From Actinomadura pelletieri DSM 43383 (lineage in GTDB: Bacteria; Actinomycetota; Actinomycetes; Streptosporangiales; Streptosporangiaceae): 64,000 nucleotides of DNA. How positions within the stretch are numbered: the stretch's first letter is position 1; every line of letters starts with the position of its first letter. Under the pieces are notes generated by a model. The model ran no database searches, had not been told where the DNA came from, and saw nothing but the letters and a program-made list of their open reading frames with translations. Both the position numbers and the translations under genes were made by a program. Location of the stretch: contig NZ_RBWU01000004.1 in assembly GCF_003634705.1 (NCBI RefSeq), positions 1 to 64,000 on the forward strand. Reading direction: 5' to 3'. This document shows, in pieces, positions 7,658 through 16,954 of the stretch.

Positions 7658-10600
7658 GTGGGCATTCCGGGGGCGACCCTGGTCAGAACGGCATGGAACG
7701 TCCCGGCCCGGACAGTGGGCGGGGTCTCCTCCGCCGTGTCCTCCGCCGTGGGGGCGGTCACGGCCCTGGCCGCCGGAGAGCGCGGGCGGCGCGTCTGGGC
7801 ACACGACGGCCGCGCGCACATCCGGGTGGACGGCCTCACCGGCGACGGCCCCCGGCACCGGCGGTACGTCGAGGCGTTGACCGGCGCGCTGCGCGGGATC
7901 GACGGCGTGAACTGGGCGGAGGTCAACGCCGTCACCGGGCACGTCCTGGTGGCCTACGCGGAGCGGGACGTCGACCTGGACTCCCTGGTCGAGGCCGTCG
8001 AGGACGTTGAGGAGGCGCACCGGGACGGGCGGTCCGACGCGCACGCGCGGCAGCCCGACGACGAGCTGGCCCGGGCGGCGGCCGTCTCCGCGCTCGCCGC
8101 CGACGTGGCCGGGACGGTCGGGGCCCTGATCGCCAGGCTGTTGGCCCTGCCCCCGGTGCCGAGTCCGGTGCTCGCCGCGGTCGCGATGGCGGACGCGCTG
8201 CCATGGCCGCGGACGGCCCTGGAGCGGCGGCTGGGCCTGCTCCGCGCCGACGCGCTGCTCGGCGTCGCCAACGCCGCCGTCCACGGCGCCGGGCACGGGG
8301 TCGCCCCGCTGGCCGCCGACGCCGCGCACCGCGTCTTCCAGCTCTACGAGATCGGCGCCCGCCGGGCGGCGTGGCGGCGCCGCGAGCCGCGGCTGGCGGT
8401 CCCGGGACGGCAGCCGCAGGTGTGCGGCACCCCCGCCGAGCGGCCGTGCCCGTTGCCGGACGGTCCGGTGGAGAGGGCCGTCAACCGCACCGCGCTCGGG
8501 CATCTGCTGGGCGGCGCCGGGGTCCTCGCCGGGACGCGCGACGCGTCCGTCGCCGCCGACCTGCTGCTGGCGACCGTGGCGAAGGCGGCCCGGCACGGCC
8601 GGGACGCGTTCGCCTCGGTGCTGGCCCACGACCTCGCGGGACGTGACACGGTCGTGCTGCGCCCGGCGGCGCTGCGCCGCCTGGACAGGGTCAGCGCGGT
8701 CGTCATCGACTCCGGGGTGCTGTGCGACGGGGAGCTGCGGCTGCTGTCCGCGGTCGCCACCGGCGACGATCCCGACGACGCGGGCGTGTGGCGCGCGGCC
8801 GGCGCCGTCCTGGCGGGCCGCGACCCCGCGGACCTGGCCGGGCCCGGTCCATGGACGAGCGGCGGACCCGGCGAACGGGAGGGCCCGCGATGGCGGCTGG
8901 CGCCCGCGCCGGACGCGCCGTCCGACGGCCCCGTCGACCCGCGGGGCCGCACGCTCGACCTGGTGGACGACCACGGCGACCTCCATGGCGAGGTTCGGGG
9001 TCGTGTCCGGGTGGGCCGTTCGCTCGACCCGCTGGCCGAGGCGCTGCTCGCGGCGGCGCACCACGCCGCCGACGTGGTCGTCCTCACCGAGCACGCCAGT
9101 ACCCGGGAGCTGGTCGCCTGGGGAGACGACTCCCCGGTGCCGGTCGATCGGCTCGCGGCGTCGGTGCGGGCACTGCAACGCGACGGCCATGTGGTGCTGG
9201 CCATCGCGTCCGGGCAGGACCGGGCGCTCGACGCGGCCGACGTCGGGGTCTGCGTGCTGCGTGACGGCGAGCCCGCCGACTGGCGCGCCGACCTGGTGTG
9301 CGGGCCGGGGCTCGCGGAGGCGTGGCGGTTGTTGACGGCGATCCGGCCCGCGCGGCGCGCGAGCGAACGGGCCGCGGAACTGTCGCTGAGCGCGTCGGTG
9401 CTGGGCGCGCTGCTCATGGCGGGACGGCGCCCCCGCGGCCACTGGCCGTCGCGCCGGACGGTCCCGTCCTGGCACGACCTGCCGCCGGTGCACGCGGCGG
9501 CCCTGGCGGCGATGCTGACCAACGCGGTCAGCGCCCGGCGGCTCGCGCACCGGCCACCGCCCCCGCCCGTCGTCCGCGACGCCTGGCAGGCGCTCACCGC
9601 CGAGGAGGCGTTCCGGCGGCTGTACCGGTCCACGTCCGAGGAGCCCGCGGCCGGGACCGGCGGCTCGCGGGTCGCCGTGCCGCGGCTCGGCAGGATCGGC
9701 CGGCCGGCGGGCGTGGGCATGCGGCTGACCGCCGCGGTGCGGCAGGAACTCGACGACCCGCTGACGCCGGTGCTCGCGCTCGGCGCCGCCGCCTCCGCCG
9801 TGGTCGGCTCCAGCGTCGACGCGCTGCTCGTCACCGGCGTGATGGCGGGCAACGCCCTCATCGGCGGCGCGCAGCGCATGCGCGCGGAGAAGGCCCTCGG
9901 GGAACTGCTCCTCGGCCAGCAGATCCAGACCCGTCGCCTGCGCCCCGGCGCCGCCACGCCCCCGCGGCCGGACGTGCCGGAGGCCGAGGCGTTCGCGCAC
10001 CTGCGGTCCGCCGCCACCGAGCCTGTCACCGCCGCCCGGCTACGGGTCGGGGACGTGATCGTCCTGCGTTCGGAGGACGTCGTCCCGGCCGACGCCCGGC
10101 TGCTGTGGGCCGGGTCGCTGGAGGTGGACGAGTCCACGCTCACCGGCGAGTCCGCGCCCGTCGAGAAGGACGTCGAACCGTCACCGGGCGCCGACCCCGC
10201 CGACCGGCGCTGCATGATCTACGAGGGCACCACGGTCGTCGCGGGCGGCGCGGTCGCCCTGGTCGTCGCCACCGCCGAGGCCACCGAGACGGGCCGGGCC
10301 GCCGCGCTCGCCGGGGCCGCGGACGCCTCGTCCAGCATGCACACCCGGCTGGCGGAACTCACCCGCCGGTCCCTTCCCGCGACCGTGCTCGGCGGCGCGG
10401 CCGTCACCGCGCTCGGCATGGTGCGCGGTCTGCCGCCGCGCCGGGCCCTCGGCTCGGGCGTCGCGGTCGCCGTCGCCGCCGTCCCCGAGGGCCTGCCGCT
10501 CGTCGCCACCGTCGCGCAGCTCGCGGCGGCCCGGCGGCTGTCCCGCCTCGGCGTGCTCGTCCGCACCGCCCGCGCGCTCGAGGCGCTCGGCCGGGTCGAC

Positions 10601-12244
10601 ACCCTCTGCTTCGACAAGACCGGCACGCTCACCGAGGGCAGGCTCCGCGTGGTCCGCGCGACGGGCCCGGCCGGTGCGCCGCCGCTCACGGGCGCCGGCG
10701 GGGAGCGCGTCCTGCGGGTCGCCGCGCGGGCGTGCCCGCCGCCGCACGGCCGGCAGGTCCCGCACGCCACCGACCGGGCCGTGCTCGACCGCGCCGCCGA
10801 CCTTCCGCCCGACGCCCGCTGGTCGCTAACCGAGGAACTGCCCTTCGAGACGACCCGCGGTTTCTCCGCGTCGCTCGGCCGGGACGGCGACCGGACGGTC
10901 CTCGCCGTCAAGGGCGCTCCCGAGGTGCTCCTCGACCGCTGCTCCCGGGTCCGCTCCGCCCGGACCCGCGGGCCCCGGCGCTCCACCGGACGCGCCGAGC
11001 CGCTCACCGCCGCCCGCCGCCGCGCCACGACCGCGACCTACCGGCGGCTGGCCGCGCGGGGGTTGCGCGTCCTCGCCATCGCCGAACGGGCCGTCCCCGA
11101 CCCCGCGGCGGCGCGCGGCCGGCTCGCCGACCATGTCGAGGACCTCACGCTGCTCGGCTTCGTCGGCATCGCCGACACGCCGCGTCCCACCGCGCGGGAG
11201 GCGGTGCGGCGGCTCGGCGACGCCGGGGTGCGGACCACGATGATCACCGGTGACCATCCGGCCACGGCCGCCGCCGTCGCCGCCGACCTGGCCATCCCCG
11301 GCGCCGACCGTGTCGTCACCGGGGAGGAGCTCGACGCCATGTCCGCGGCCGAACGGCTCCGCGCCGTCCAGGACGCCGCCGTCTTCGCCCGCGTCTCCCC
11401 GGCGCAGAAGGTCCGTATCGTGAAGGACCTGCGCCGGGCGGGCCGGGTGGTCGCGATGACCGGTGACGGCGCCAACGACGCCGCCGCCATCCGCCGCGCC
11501 GACGTCGGCATCGCCGTCGCCGGACTCGGCTCGGACGCGGCCCGCGACGCGGCCGACCTCGTCCTCACCGCGCCCGACACCGCGCTCATCCTCGACGCGC
11601 TCCGCGAGGGCCGCGCGCTGTGGCGCAGCGTCCGCGACGCGGCCGCGATCCTTGTCGGCGGCAACGCGGGCGAGGTGTCGTTCACCGTCCTCGGCACCGC
11701 CCTCAGCGGGGAGGCACCGCTCAGCACCCGGCAACTGCTCGTGGTGAACATGCTCACCGACATGCTTCCGGCGCTCGCCGTCGCCATCACCCCCGCCGCT
11801 CCGGGACCGGGCCCTACGGCGCCGCCCGACGGCGGGCCCGTCCCCGGCCTCACCGGCCAGGACGACGGGGACATGCGCCGCGCGCTGGCCGTGCGCGGCA
11901 CCGCCACCGCCGTCGCGGCGCTGCTGTCGTGGCAGGCGGGCCGGCTGACCGGCCTGGTCCCCGGCGGCGGTCGCCGCGCCTCGACCATGGGCCTCGCGGC
12001 CCTCGTCGGCGCCCAGCTCGGGCAGACCCTCATCGCCCGCTGGCGCAGCCCGCTCGTCCTCGCCACCTGCGCGGTCTCCGCGGGCGCCCTGTTCGTGTTG
12101 GTGGAGACGCCCGGCGTCAGCCGGTTCTTCGGCTGCGTCCCGCTCGGCCCCGGCGGCTGGACGGTCGTCGCGGTGATCGCGGTGGCCTCGACCCTGGGAG
12201 CCGCCGTGGCCCCCCGGTTCCTCCCGTCCGCCGAACCTCGTTGA
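7658..12244 (+). CDS. CtpI-like P-type cation-transporting ATPase with N-terminal degenerate half
   Basis: Very long P-type ATPase (1528 residues), like mycobacterial CtpI. A heavy-metal-associated-like domain (residues about 45-110, without CxxC) comes first. The catalytic half contains ESTLTGESAPVEKD, AVPEGLPLVATV, the phosphorylation motif CFDKTGTLT near residue 985, and the hinge MTGDGANDAAAIRRADVGIAV near 1268, followed by membrane helices. The middle part (about 340-600) resembles a second catalytic core that has lost its motifs: VVIDSGVL where DKTGTL is expected, and ASGQDRALDAADVGVCV where GDGxND is expected. I chose the GTG at 7658 behind GGGGGAGGG; in-frame alternatives lie at 7640 and 7604. 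Ion unknown. Monocistronic. Confidence 0.88.
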   Translation: MGIPGATLVRTAWNVPARTVGGVSSAVSSAVGAVTALAAGERGRRVWAHDGRAHIRVDGLTGDGPRHRRYVEALTGALRGIDGVNWAEVNAVTGHVLVAYAERDVDLDSLVEAVEDVEEAHRDGRSDAHARQPDDELARAAAVSALAADVAGTVGALIARLLALPPVPSPVLAAVAMADALPWPRTALERRLGLLRADALLGVANAAVHGAGHGVAPLAADAAHRVFQLYEIGARRAAWRRREPRLAVPGRQPQVCGTPAERPCPLPDGPVERAVNRTALGHLLGGAGVLAGTRDASVAADLLLATVAKAARHGRDAFASVLAHDLAGRDTVVLRPAALRRLDRVSAVVIDSGVLCDGELRLLSAVATGDDPDDAGVWRAAGAVLAGRDPADLAGPGPWTSGGPGEREGPRWRLAPAPDAPSDGPVDPRGRTLDLVDDHGDLHGEVRGRVRVGRSLDPLAEALLAAAHHAADVVVLTEHASTRELVAWGDDSPVPVDRLAASVRALQRDGHVVLAIASGQDRALDAADVGVCVLRDGEPADWRADLVCGPGLAEAWRLLTAIRPARRASERAAELSLSASVLGALLMAGRRPRGHWPSRRTVPSWHDLPPVHAAALAAMLTNAVSARRLAHRPPPPPVVRDAWQALTAEEAFRRLYRSTSEEPAAGTGGSRVAVPRLGRIGRPAGVGMRLTAAVRQELDDPLTPVLALGAAASAVVGSSVDALLVTGVMAGNALIGGAQRMRAEKALGELLLGQQIQTRRLRPGAATPPRPDVPEAEAFAHLRSAATEPVTAARLRVGDVIVLRSEDVVPADARLLWAGSLEVDESTLTGESAPVEKDVEPSPGADPADRRCMIYEGTTVVAGGAVALVVATAEATETGRAAALAGAADASSSMHTRLAELTRRSLPATVLGGAAVTALGMVRGLPPRRALGSGVAVAVAAVPEGLPLVATVAQLAAARRLSRLGVLVRTARALEALGRVDTLCFDKTGTLTEGRLRVVRATGPAGAPPLTGAGGERVLRVAARACPPPHGRQVPHATDRAVLDRAADLPPDARWSLTEELPFETTRGFSASLGRDGDRTVLAVKGAPEVLLDRCSRVRSARTRGPRRSTGRAEPLTAARRRATTATYRRLAARGLRVLAIAERAVPDPAAARGRLADHVEDLTLLGFVGIADTPRPTAREAVRRLGDAGVRTTMITGDHPATAAAVAADLAIPGADRVVTGEELDAMSAAERLRAVQDAAVFARVSPAQKVRIVKDLRRAGRVVAMTGDGANDAAAIRRADVGIAVAGLGSDAARDAADLVLTAPDTALILDALREGRALWRSVRDAAAILVGGNAGEVSFTVLGTALSGEAPLSTRQLLVVNMLTDMLPALAVAITPAAPGPGPTAPPDGGPVPGLTGQDDGDMRRALAVRGTATAVAALLSWQAGRLTGLVPGGGRRASTMGLAALVGAQLGQTLIARWRSPLVLATCAVSAGALFVLVETPGVSRFFGCVPLGPGGWTVVAVIAVASTLGAAVAPRFLPSAEPR

Positions 12245-12550
12245 ACACGCGTTCCACCTGCGGCCCACCACATTTTCGAGGATCACCGCACACCGAATGT
12301 GAAAGCTGAAAAATCGGAACTTCACAGCGGTCCACGCGGTGGGTAGGTTGTCATTCGGTACCGACCGCTCCCCTTCGGCTGCGCGGCCTCAATCGATCTT
12401 CCGGCCCATTGAGAAAGACGCGCACAACGCTCCCAGGTGCCGCCCGCCCCCGGTGGCCGGGAAAATTCATCCGTCATTTGAGAACCGCACGTCGCGGGGA
12501 CGGCGATCGGAGCCCATTACTCGTTCGGGGGGTGTGACTTAGGAGTGAGA
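12245..12550. other. Intergenic region, lower GC, before the sugar dehydrogenase gene
   Basis: About 300 bases with no credible ORF. It is noticeably richer in A/T than its surroundings and probably holds the promoter of the downstream secreted dehydrogenase. A strong AGGAG ribosome site ends it (12541-12545). No clear -35/-10 pair or operator could be fixed by eye. Confidence 0.5.
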
Positions 12551-13642
12551 ATGCCCCGCACAATGCGCACGTTGGCTCCCGCCGCGGCCCTCGCGGTCGC
12601 GGCCGTGCTCGCCGCTCCCGTCTCTTCGGCGACCCAGGCCTCGGTGGCCTCCACCACCGCCGATCCCGCGTTCGACTTCACCAAGCCGAACATCGTCGCG
12701 TCCAACCTCACCGTTCCGTGGGGCCTGGCGTACCTGCCCGACGGCAGCGCGCTCGTGTCCGAGCGGACGACGTCCCGGATCCTGCAGCTGCGGCCCGGCT
12801 CGCAGCCGACCGAGGTCGCCCGTCTCTCCGGCGTCACGCCGACCGGTGAGGGCGGGCTGCTGGGCCTGGCCGTCTCGCCGAACTACGAGGAGGACGGCTA
12901 CGTCTACGCCTACTACACCGCGGCCTCCGACAACCGGATCGTCCGGTTTAAGCTCGCGGCCTCACCCCAGCAGGAAGTGATCTTCTCCGGCATCCCGAAG
13001 AACTCCTTCCACGACGGCGGCCGCATCCACTTCGGCCCCGACGGGATGCTCTACGCCGGAACCGGCGACGCCGGCCGGACCGCCAACTCCCAGGACTGGA
13101 ACAGCCCCGGCGGGAAGATCCTGCGGATGACGCCGACCGGCGCCCCGGCCCCCGGCAACCCCCGCGCGAACTCGGTCGTCTACACCCTCGGACACCGCAA
13201 CGTGCAGGGCCTCGCCTGGGGCGGCGGCCACATGTACAACGCCGAACTCGGCAACAACGCCTGGGACGAGATCAACCACATCGTGGCCGGCGACAACTAC
13301 GGCTGGCCCACCCATGAGGGCACGGGCGGCGCGCCGACCTACCACGACCCCATCGCCGTCTGGCGCACGCGGGAGGCGTCGCCGAGCGGCGCCGCCGTCG
13401 CGGGCGACACCCTGTACGCCGCCGCGCTGGGCGGTCGCCGCCTCTGGACGGTCCCGCTCGACGGCAAGGGCGGAACGTCCGGGCAGCCCACCGCCGTGCT
13501 GCAGGGCACGTACGGGCGGCTGCGCACCGTGGAGGTCGGCCCGGACGGTTGGCTCTGGGTGACGACGAGCAACCGCGACGGCCGTGGCAGCCCCAACCAG
13601 GCCGACGACCGTGTGATCCGCTTCCCGAGGAAGGCTCGCTGA
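12551..13642 (+). CDS. Secreted soluble glucose/sorbosone dehydrogenase-family protein (PQQ-type beta-propeller)
   Basis: Protein of 363 residues with an N-terminal signal peptide (basic MPRTMR, an Ala/Val-rich core, cleavage near SSATQA) and the six-bladed propeller of the soluble glucose dehydrogenase family. Seen: LTVPWGLAYLPDGSALVSER, GEGGLLGLAVSPNY, SFHDGGRIHFGPDGMLYAGTGDA, GHRNVQGLAW and NYGWPTHEG. The SFHDGGRIHF and GHRNVQG segments contain the catalytic-site His and PQQ-contact residues of the family. It should act outside the cell on sugars or aldoses if PQQ is available. No pqq genes are in the window. AGGAG at 12541 supports the ATG at 12551. A hairpin follows the gene. Confidence 0.9.
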   Translation: MPRTMRTLAPAAALAVAAVLAAPVSSATQASVASTTADPAFDFTKPNIVASNLTVPWGLAYLPDGSALVSERTTSRILQLRPGSQPTEVARLSGVTPTGEGGLLGLAVSPNYEEDGYVYAYYTAASDNRIVRFKLAASPQQEVIFSGIPKNSFHDGGRIHFGPDGMLYAGTGDAGRTANSQDWNSPGGKILRMTPTGAPAPGNPRANSVVYTLGHRNVQGLAWGGGHMYNAELGNNAWDEINHIVAGDNYGWPTHEGTGGAPTYHDPIAVWRTREASPSGAAVAGDTLYAAALGGRRLWTVPLDGKGGTSGQPTAVLQGTYGRLRTVEVGPDGWLWVTTSNRDGRGSPNQADDRVIRFPRKAR

Positions 13643-13650
13643 CGTGAACC

Positions 13651-13687
13651 GACCCGGTCGTCCGCCCAACCGGCGGGCGACCGGGTC
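13651..13687 (+). terminator. Hairpin terminator after the sugar dehydrogenase gene
   Basis: GACCCGGTCG (13651-13660) pairs with CGACCGGGTC (13678-13687). The stem is extended by CCGCC/GGCGG after one mismatch and closed by a short CAACC loop. Nine bases after the stop codon. Confidence 0.7.
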
Positions 13688-13800
13688 CGCGGTCGGCGGG
13701 GCACCGGTGTTCGGTCCGGCACCTCTCGGGTACGCCAGCCGGTAGGGCAGCAGTGTCAGCGGCTCGTGCCCGCCGTTCGGCCGCCGGGGGATGGTGAGAC

Positions 13801-14043
13801 ATGGGAACGTTCTTCAACCGCAACGGACCCGAGGACGACGTACCGTTGGACGCTGCGGTGGCCTGGTCACGCGCCGAGGGCGGAGAGCCCAATCCCGCCT
13901 ATCCCGACCAGCACTGCACGACCGGAACCACACCCAGTACGACGTTCGTGGGACGGATCGCCGGGGACGACGTCGGGCACTGGGAGGAGAGCGGCGCGGA
14001 ACGGCGTGCGGCGGCCGCGCGGCGGGAGTCGTCCGCTTCCTGA
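13801..14043 (+). CDS. Hypothetical small actinobacterial protein
   Basis: Eighty residues, not recognised. It starts MGTFFNRNGPEDD behind GGGGGATGGTGAGAC. The middle holds PNPAYPDQHCTTGTTPSTTFVGRIAGDD, with one Cys, and the C-terminus is Ala/Arg-rich and likely helical. There is no signal peptide or membrane segment. Third-position GC and a good ribosome site support a real gene. Convergent with the methyltransferase gene, only 13 bases apart. Confidence 0.6.
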   Translation: MGTFFNRNGPEDDVPLDAAVAWSRAEGGEPNPAYPDQHCTTGTTPSTTFVGRIAGDDVGHWEESGAERRAAAARRESSAS

Positions 14044-14056
14044 CGGCCCCGCCTTC

Positions 14057-15817
14057 TCACCTCTGCGACGCCGGTCGACCGGATCGAACGTCCCGGGCGG
14101 CGGCCGGCCGGGCGATGGTGACGGACATGTCGAGCCGGAGCGGCCTCTCGTCGACGACGACGAACCCGGCCTCGTCGAGGAGGCGCCGGTACTGTTCCCG
14201 GGAGCGTTCTCGTCCGCCGACGTTGTTCACCAGCATGTGGAGGTCCCACAGGCTCGACACGGAGGGGTCGGACGGATCGTCGGGAAGCGGCCGTTCGATG
14301 ATCAGAAGCGTGCTGTCGGTGGTCGCCGCGCCGTGCACGGCGCGCAGGATCGCGAGGCAGGTCGGGTCGTCCCAGTCGTGCAGGATCCGGGCGACGATGT
14401 ACACGTCCGACCCGGTGGGCAGATCCCGGGCGTCGGTGAAGGAACCGGGCACCAGCGTGCACCGGTCCAGATGGCCGCGGGCGGCGAGGTTGTCCCTCGC
14501 CGCGCCGATGACCTCCGGCCGTTCCAGCAGCGCGCCTTTCAGGTTCGGGTAGGTGTCGCACAGGTGCGCGAGCAACCCGCCGTCCCCGCCACCGATGTCG
14601 GCGACGGTACGGACGTCGGAGAGGTCGACGACCGTGGCGACGTCCGAGAAGAACACCGACCCTTCGGCCATCGCCCGCGTGAAGAGGCGCCGTTGCCGGG
14701 GATGATCCCTGAGGTACTCGAAGGGCGGCTGACCGTACACGACGGTGAAGGGCTGGACGTCGTCCTTGATCCCCTCCGGCAGCGCGCAGAAACTGCGGTA
14801 GAGCAGGTCCCCGTACAGCAGCGCGAGATGACGCATCGAGTTCGGGGCCCGGTCGGCCAGCCCGCGGCCCAGGTCGGTCAGCGCGAACGCCTCCCCGACG
14901 GGGGCGAGCGCCCCGACCCAGGGATGGCACAGCGCGCGCAGCAGCCGGTTCATCCGGTCGGCGTCGACACCGGTCAGCTCACCCAGCTCCGTGCAGGTCA
15001 AGGGGCCTTCGATGAGGTGGTCGGCGAGTTCCAGTTCGGCCATGACGCGCAGCGCCTGGGTGCCCCAGGCACCGGTGAGCCGCCGTAACAGCCGCCGCTC
15101 GGCCTCGTCGCCGGACAGGTGCCGCAGCAGCACGTCGGTGTGGCGGCCCGCGGCGATGACCTCCAGGCGGCGCGGCCAGCCCAGCCGGGTCCGTCCGTCC
15201 GCGTGGAAGCGCAGCACGGTGACACCGTCCTCGCCCGGTACCGGGTCGTACCCGCCGCCGTCGGGGCGCGGCCCGCCCGGACGGCAGAGGGCGGACCGCA
15301 GATCCTCCAGACGGCCGGGATCGGTGAGCCGCACCGCCACATGGTTCTCGTGCCGTCCACGGCGCTCCTCGCGGAGGGCGGGGAGGTCCAGCCCGTCGTC
15401 CGGGCCGACGCAGAGCACCTCGACGGTTCGCGCGTCGCCGGGAAGCCGGGCGTGAATGCTCCGCACATTCAGGAAACCGGACTTCAACCGCTCTTCCTGG
15501 ACGCGATATCGGCCCGCGAGCCGATCGCGTACCACGCTTCCGGGGAAGGGACTGAGCGGGTGGAGTCCGCGTTCCCGGAGGAATGCCCGCACGGTCGCGA
15601 GATCCGCCGGGAAGACGAGACAACCGGCATGGTCGACGACGCAGTCGGTGGTGACGGCCTCGATCATCTCGGTGGGGGCGTCGGGCGGCAGAACGTCGGT
15701 CACGGTGTCGATGTCGCCGGTCGAGCGCAGATAGTCGTGGACTTCTCGGATTCGCAGCTCATCGTCGTCGTCCATGCGCGCCTTGGGGGCGAGTGCGCTG
15801 TCCGACCTGCTTTTCAT
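14057..15817 (-). CDS. SAM-dependent O-methyltransferase with an N-terminal VOC-like extension
   Basis: Two-part protein of 586 residues. The C-terminal 340 residues are a class I small-molecule O-methyltransferase: a winged-helix dimerisation domain (WGTQALRVMAELELADHLIEG, LTGVDADRMNRLLRALC), then the SAM site VADIGGGDGGLLAHL, the acidic-loop and GSFTDARDLP segments, and the catalytic-region motif ILHDWDDPTCLAIL. The first 240 residues resemble a VOC-like or aldolase-associated domain (RTVEVLCVG, ENHVAVRLTDPGRLEDLRSAL), which is not usual for this family. The ATG at 15817 has GGAG six bases upstream; ATG 15775 (MDDDDELRI) is the alternative. It has no biosynthetic neighbours, so the substrate is unknown. 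Confidence 0.85.
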   Translation of the reverse strand: MKSRSDSALAPKARMDDDDELRIREVHDYLRSTGDIDTVTDVLPPDAPTEMIEAVTTDCVVDHAGCLVFPADLATVRAFLRERGLHPLSPFPGSVVRDRLAGRYRVQEERLKSGFLNVRSIHARLPGDARTVEVLCVGPDDGLDLPALREERRGRHENHVAVRLTDPGRLEDLRSALCRPGGPRPDGGGYDPVPGEDGVTVLRFHADGRTRLGWPRRLEVIAAGRHTDVLLRHLSGDEAERRLLRRLTGAWGTQALRVMAELELADHLIEGPLTCTELGELTGVDADRMNRLLRALCHPWVGALAPVGEAFALTDLGRGLADRAPNSMRHLALLYGDLLYRSFCALPEGIKDDVQPFTVVYGQPPFEYLRDHPRQRRLFTRAMAEGSVFFSDVATVVDLSDVRTVADIGGGDGGLLAHLCDTYPNLKGALLERPEVIGAARDNLAARGHLDRCTLVPGSFTDARDLPTGSDVYIVARILHDWDDPTCLAILRAVHGAATTDSTLLIIERPLPDDPSDPSVSSLWDLHMLVNNVGGRERSREQYRRLLDEAGFVVVDERPLRLDMSVTIARPAAARDVRSGRPASQR

Positions 15818-16035
15818 GCGCCACTCCATGTTCGAACAATTCGGTGACAGCCCCCGGGCGCACAGTATCAGCATGAAGCCGCTTTTGGACGTCCCGAATA
15901 CATCGTTGCTGATCATCGCCATGGTGTTTCTTTCGCCCGCTCGGCGCGCGCGGAAAAGCACCGGTCGTCCCCCTGCGGGCTCGTCGAATGGCGCATACCG
16001 CCGAGGTCGTCCCGGGGCGAGGGGCACGTGCCAGC

Positions 16036-16815
16036 TCACCCGCCCCGGATCTTGATTCCGGGACGCCAGCCGAGCATGCGGGAGACCCCGAGACCGGCGG
16101 CGATCAGCGAGGGAAGCGCCGCCTGGTGGTGCACCGAACCCGTGCGCACCACCACGGACAACGCCGCCACGACGCGTCCGTCCGCGTCCATGATGCGCGT
16201 CGCGATCGAGTCGGCGCCGACGGTGAGTTCACCGCGCACGGTGGCGTAGCCCGTGCGGCGGCACTCGGCCAGCTCGCTTCTGAGGACGGCCGGGTCGGTG
16301 AGCGTGTGGGGCGTGTAGCGCTTCAGCCCGCCGGACAGGACCCTGTCGACGAGGTCGGAGCCGCCGTGGGCCAGCACGACCTTCCCCACGCCGGAGCAGT
16401 GCAGGGGAAGCCGCCCGCCGACCTGGGACAGCAGGTCCTGAGCCTGCGGGGCGGACAGCCGCTCGATGATCACGGCCTCCGAGCCGTCGAGGACCGCGAG
16501 CTGCACATGCTGGTGGAGCGCCGTGTAGAGGTCCTCCATGAACGGCTGCGCCTTGGTGCGCAGCGACTCGGTGAGGGGCGCGAGGGTGCCGAGCCGCCAC
16601 AGCCGCAGACCGATCGTGAAGCGGCCGTCGTGCTGCCGGGTCAGCGCGCCGACGTCGGTGAGCTCCATGGCGAGCCGGCGGACGGTCGCGTGCGGCAGGC
16701 CCGTCTTGCGCACCAGATCGGCGAGGCTGAGCCTGCTCTGGTCGGGCTCGAAGGCGAACAGCACCTCCAGGAGCCGGGAGCTGACGCTCCTGCCGGGCTC
16801 ACTGGTCCGAGGCAT
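16036..16815 (-). CDS. IclR-family transcriptional regulator
   Basis: Regulator of 259 residues with an N-terminal winged helix (LSLADLVRKTGLPHATVRRLAMEL) and a C-terminal effector domain typical of IclR (GGRLPLHCSGVGKVVLA, TGYATVRGELTVGADSIATRI, GRVVAALSV). The ATG at 16815 has AAGGAG eight bases upstream. It is divergent from the FAD monooxygenase operon, with 139 bases between starts, so it most likely controls that operon in response to an aromatic effector. No clean palindrome was found in the gap. Confidence 0.92.
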   Translation of the reverse strand: MPRTSEPGRSVSSRLLEVLFAFEPDQSRLSLADLVRKTGLPHATVRRLAMELTDVGALTRQHDGRFTIGLRLWRLGTLAPLTESLRTKAQPFMEDLYTALHQHVQLAVLDGSEAVIIERLSAPQAQDLLSQVGGRLPLHCSGVGKVVLAHGGSDLVDRVLSGGLKRYTPHTLTDPAVLRSELAECRRTGYATVRGELTVGADSIATRIMDADGRVVAALSVVVRTGSVHHQAALPSLIAAGLGVSRMLGWRPGIKIRGG

Positions 16816-16954
16816 CCCGCGCACTCCTTCCGTCGACACGCATCGTAGCCCGCGAATGTTCATAGGATGGTCAACCTCGCGCCTTCCCGCCGGTCGGACG
16901 GGCAGCATGTGCCCGTCAGCCATGGAGAACCACCGACGGGAGCCGAAGGCGGAC

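Noticed and set aside
5627..10000. Very long minus-strand open frame (1457 residues) opposite the sigma factor and ATPase genes
   Set aside because: Arg/Gly/Pro/His-rich low-complexity translation without family motifs; a high-GC shadow of strong + strand genes.
15818..15922. Possible small peptide gene upstream of the methyltransferase (two Cys, begins MAMISNDVF)
   Set aside because: It is in frame with the methyltransferase with no stop between, so it cannot be a separate precursor peptide; at most an N-terminal extension.
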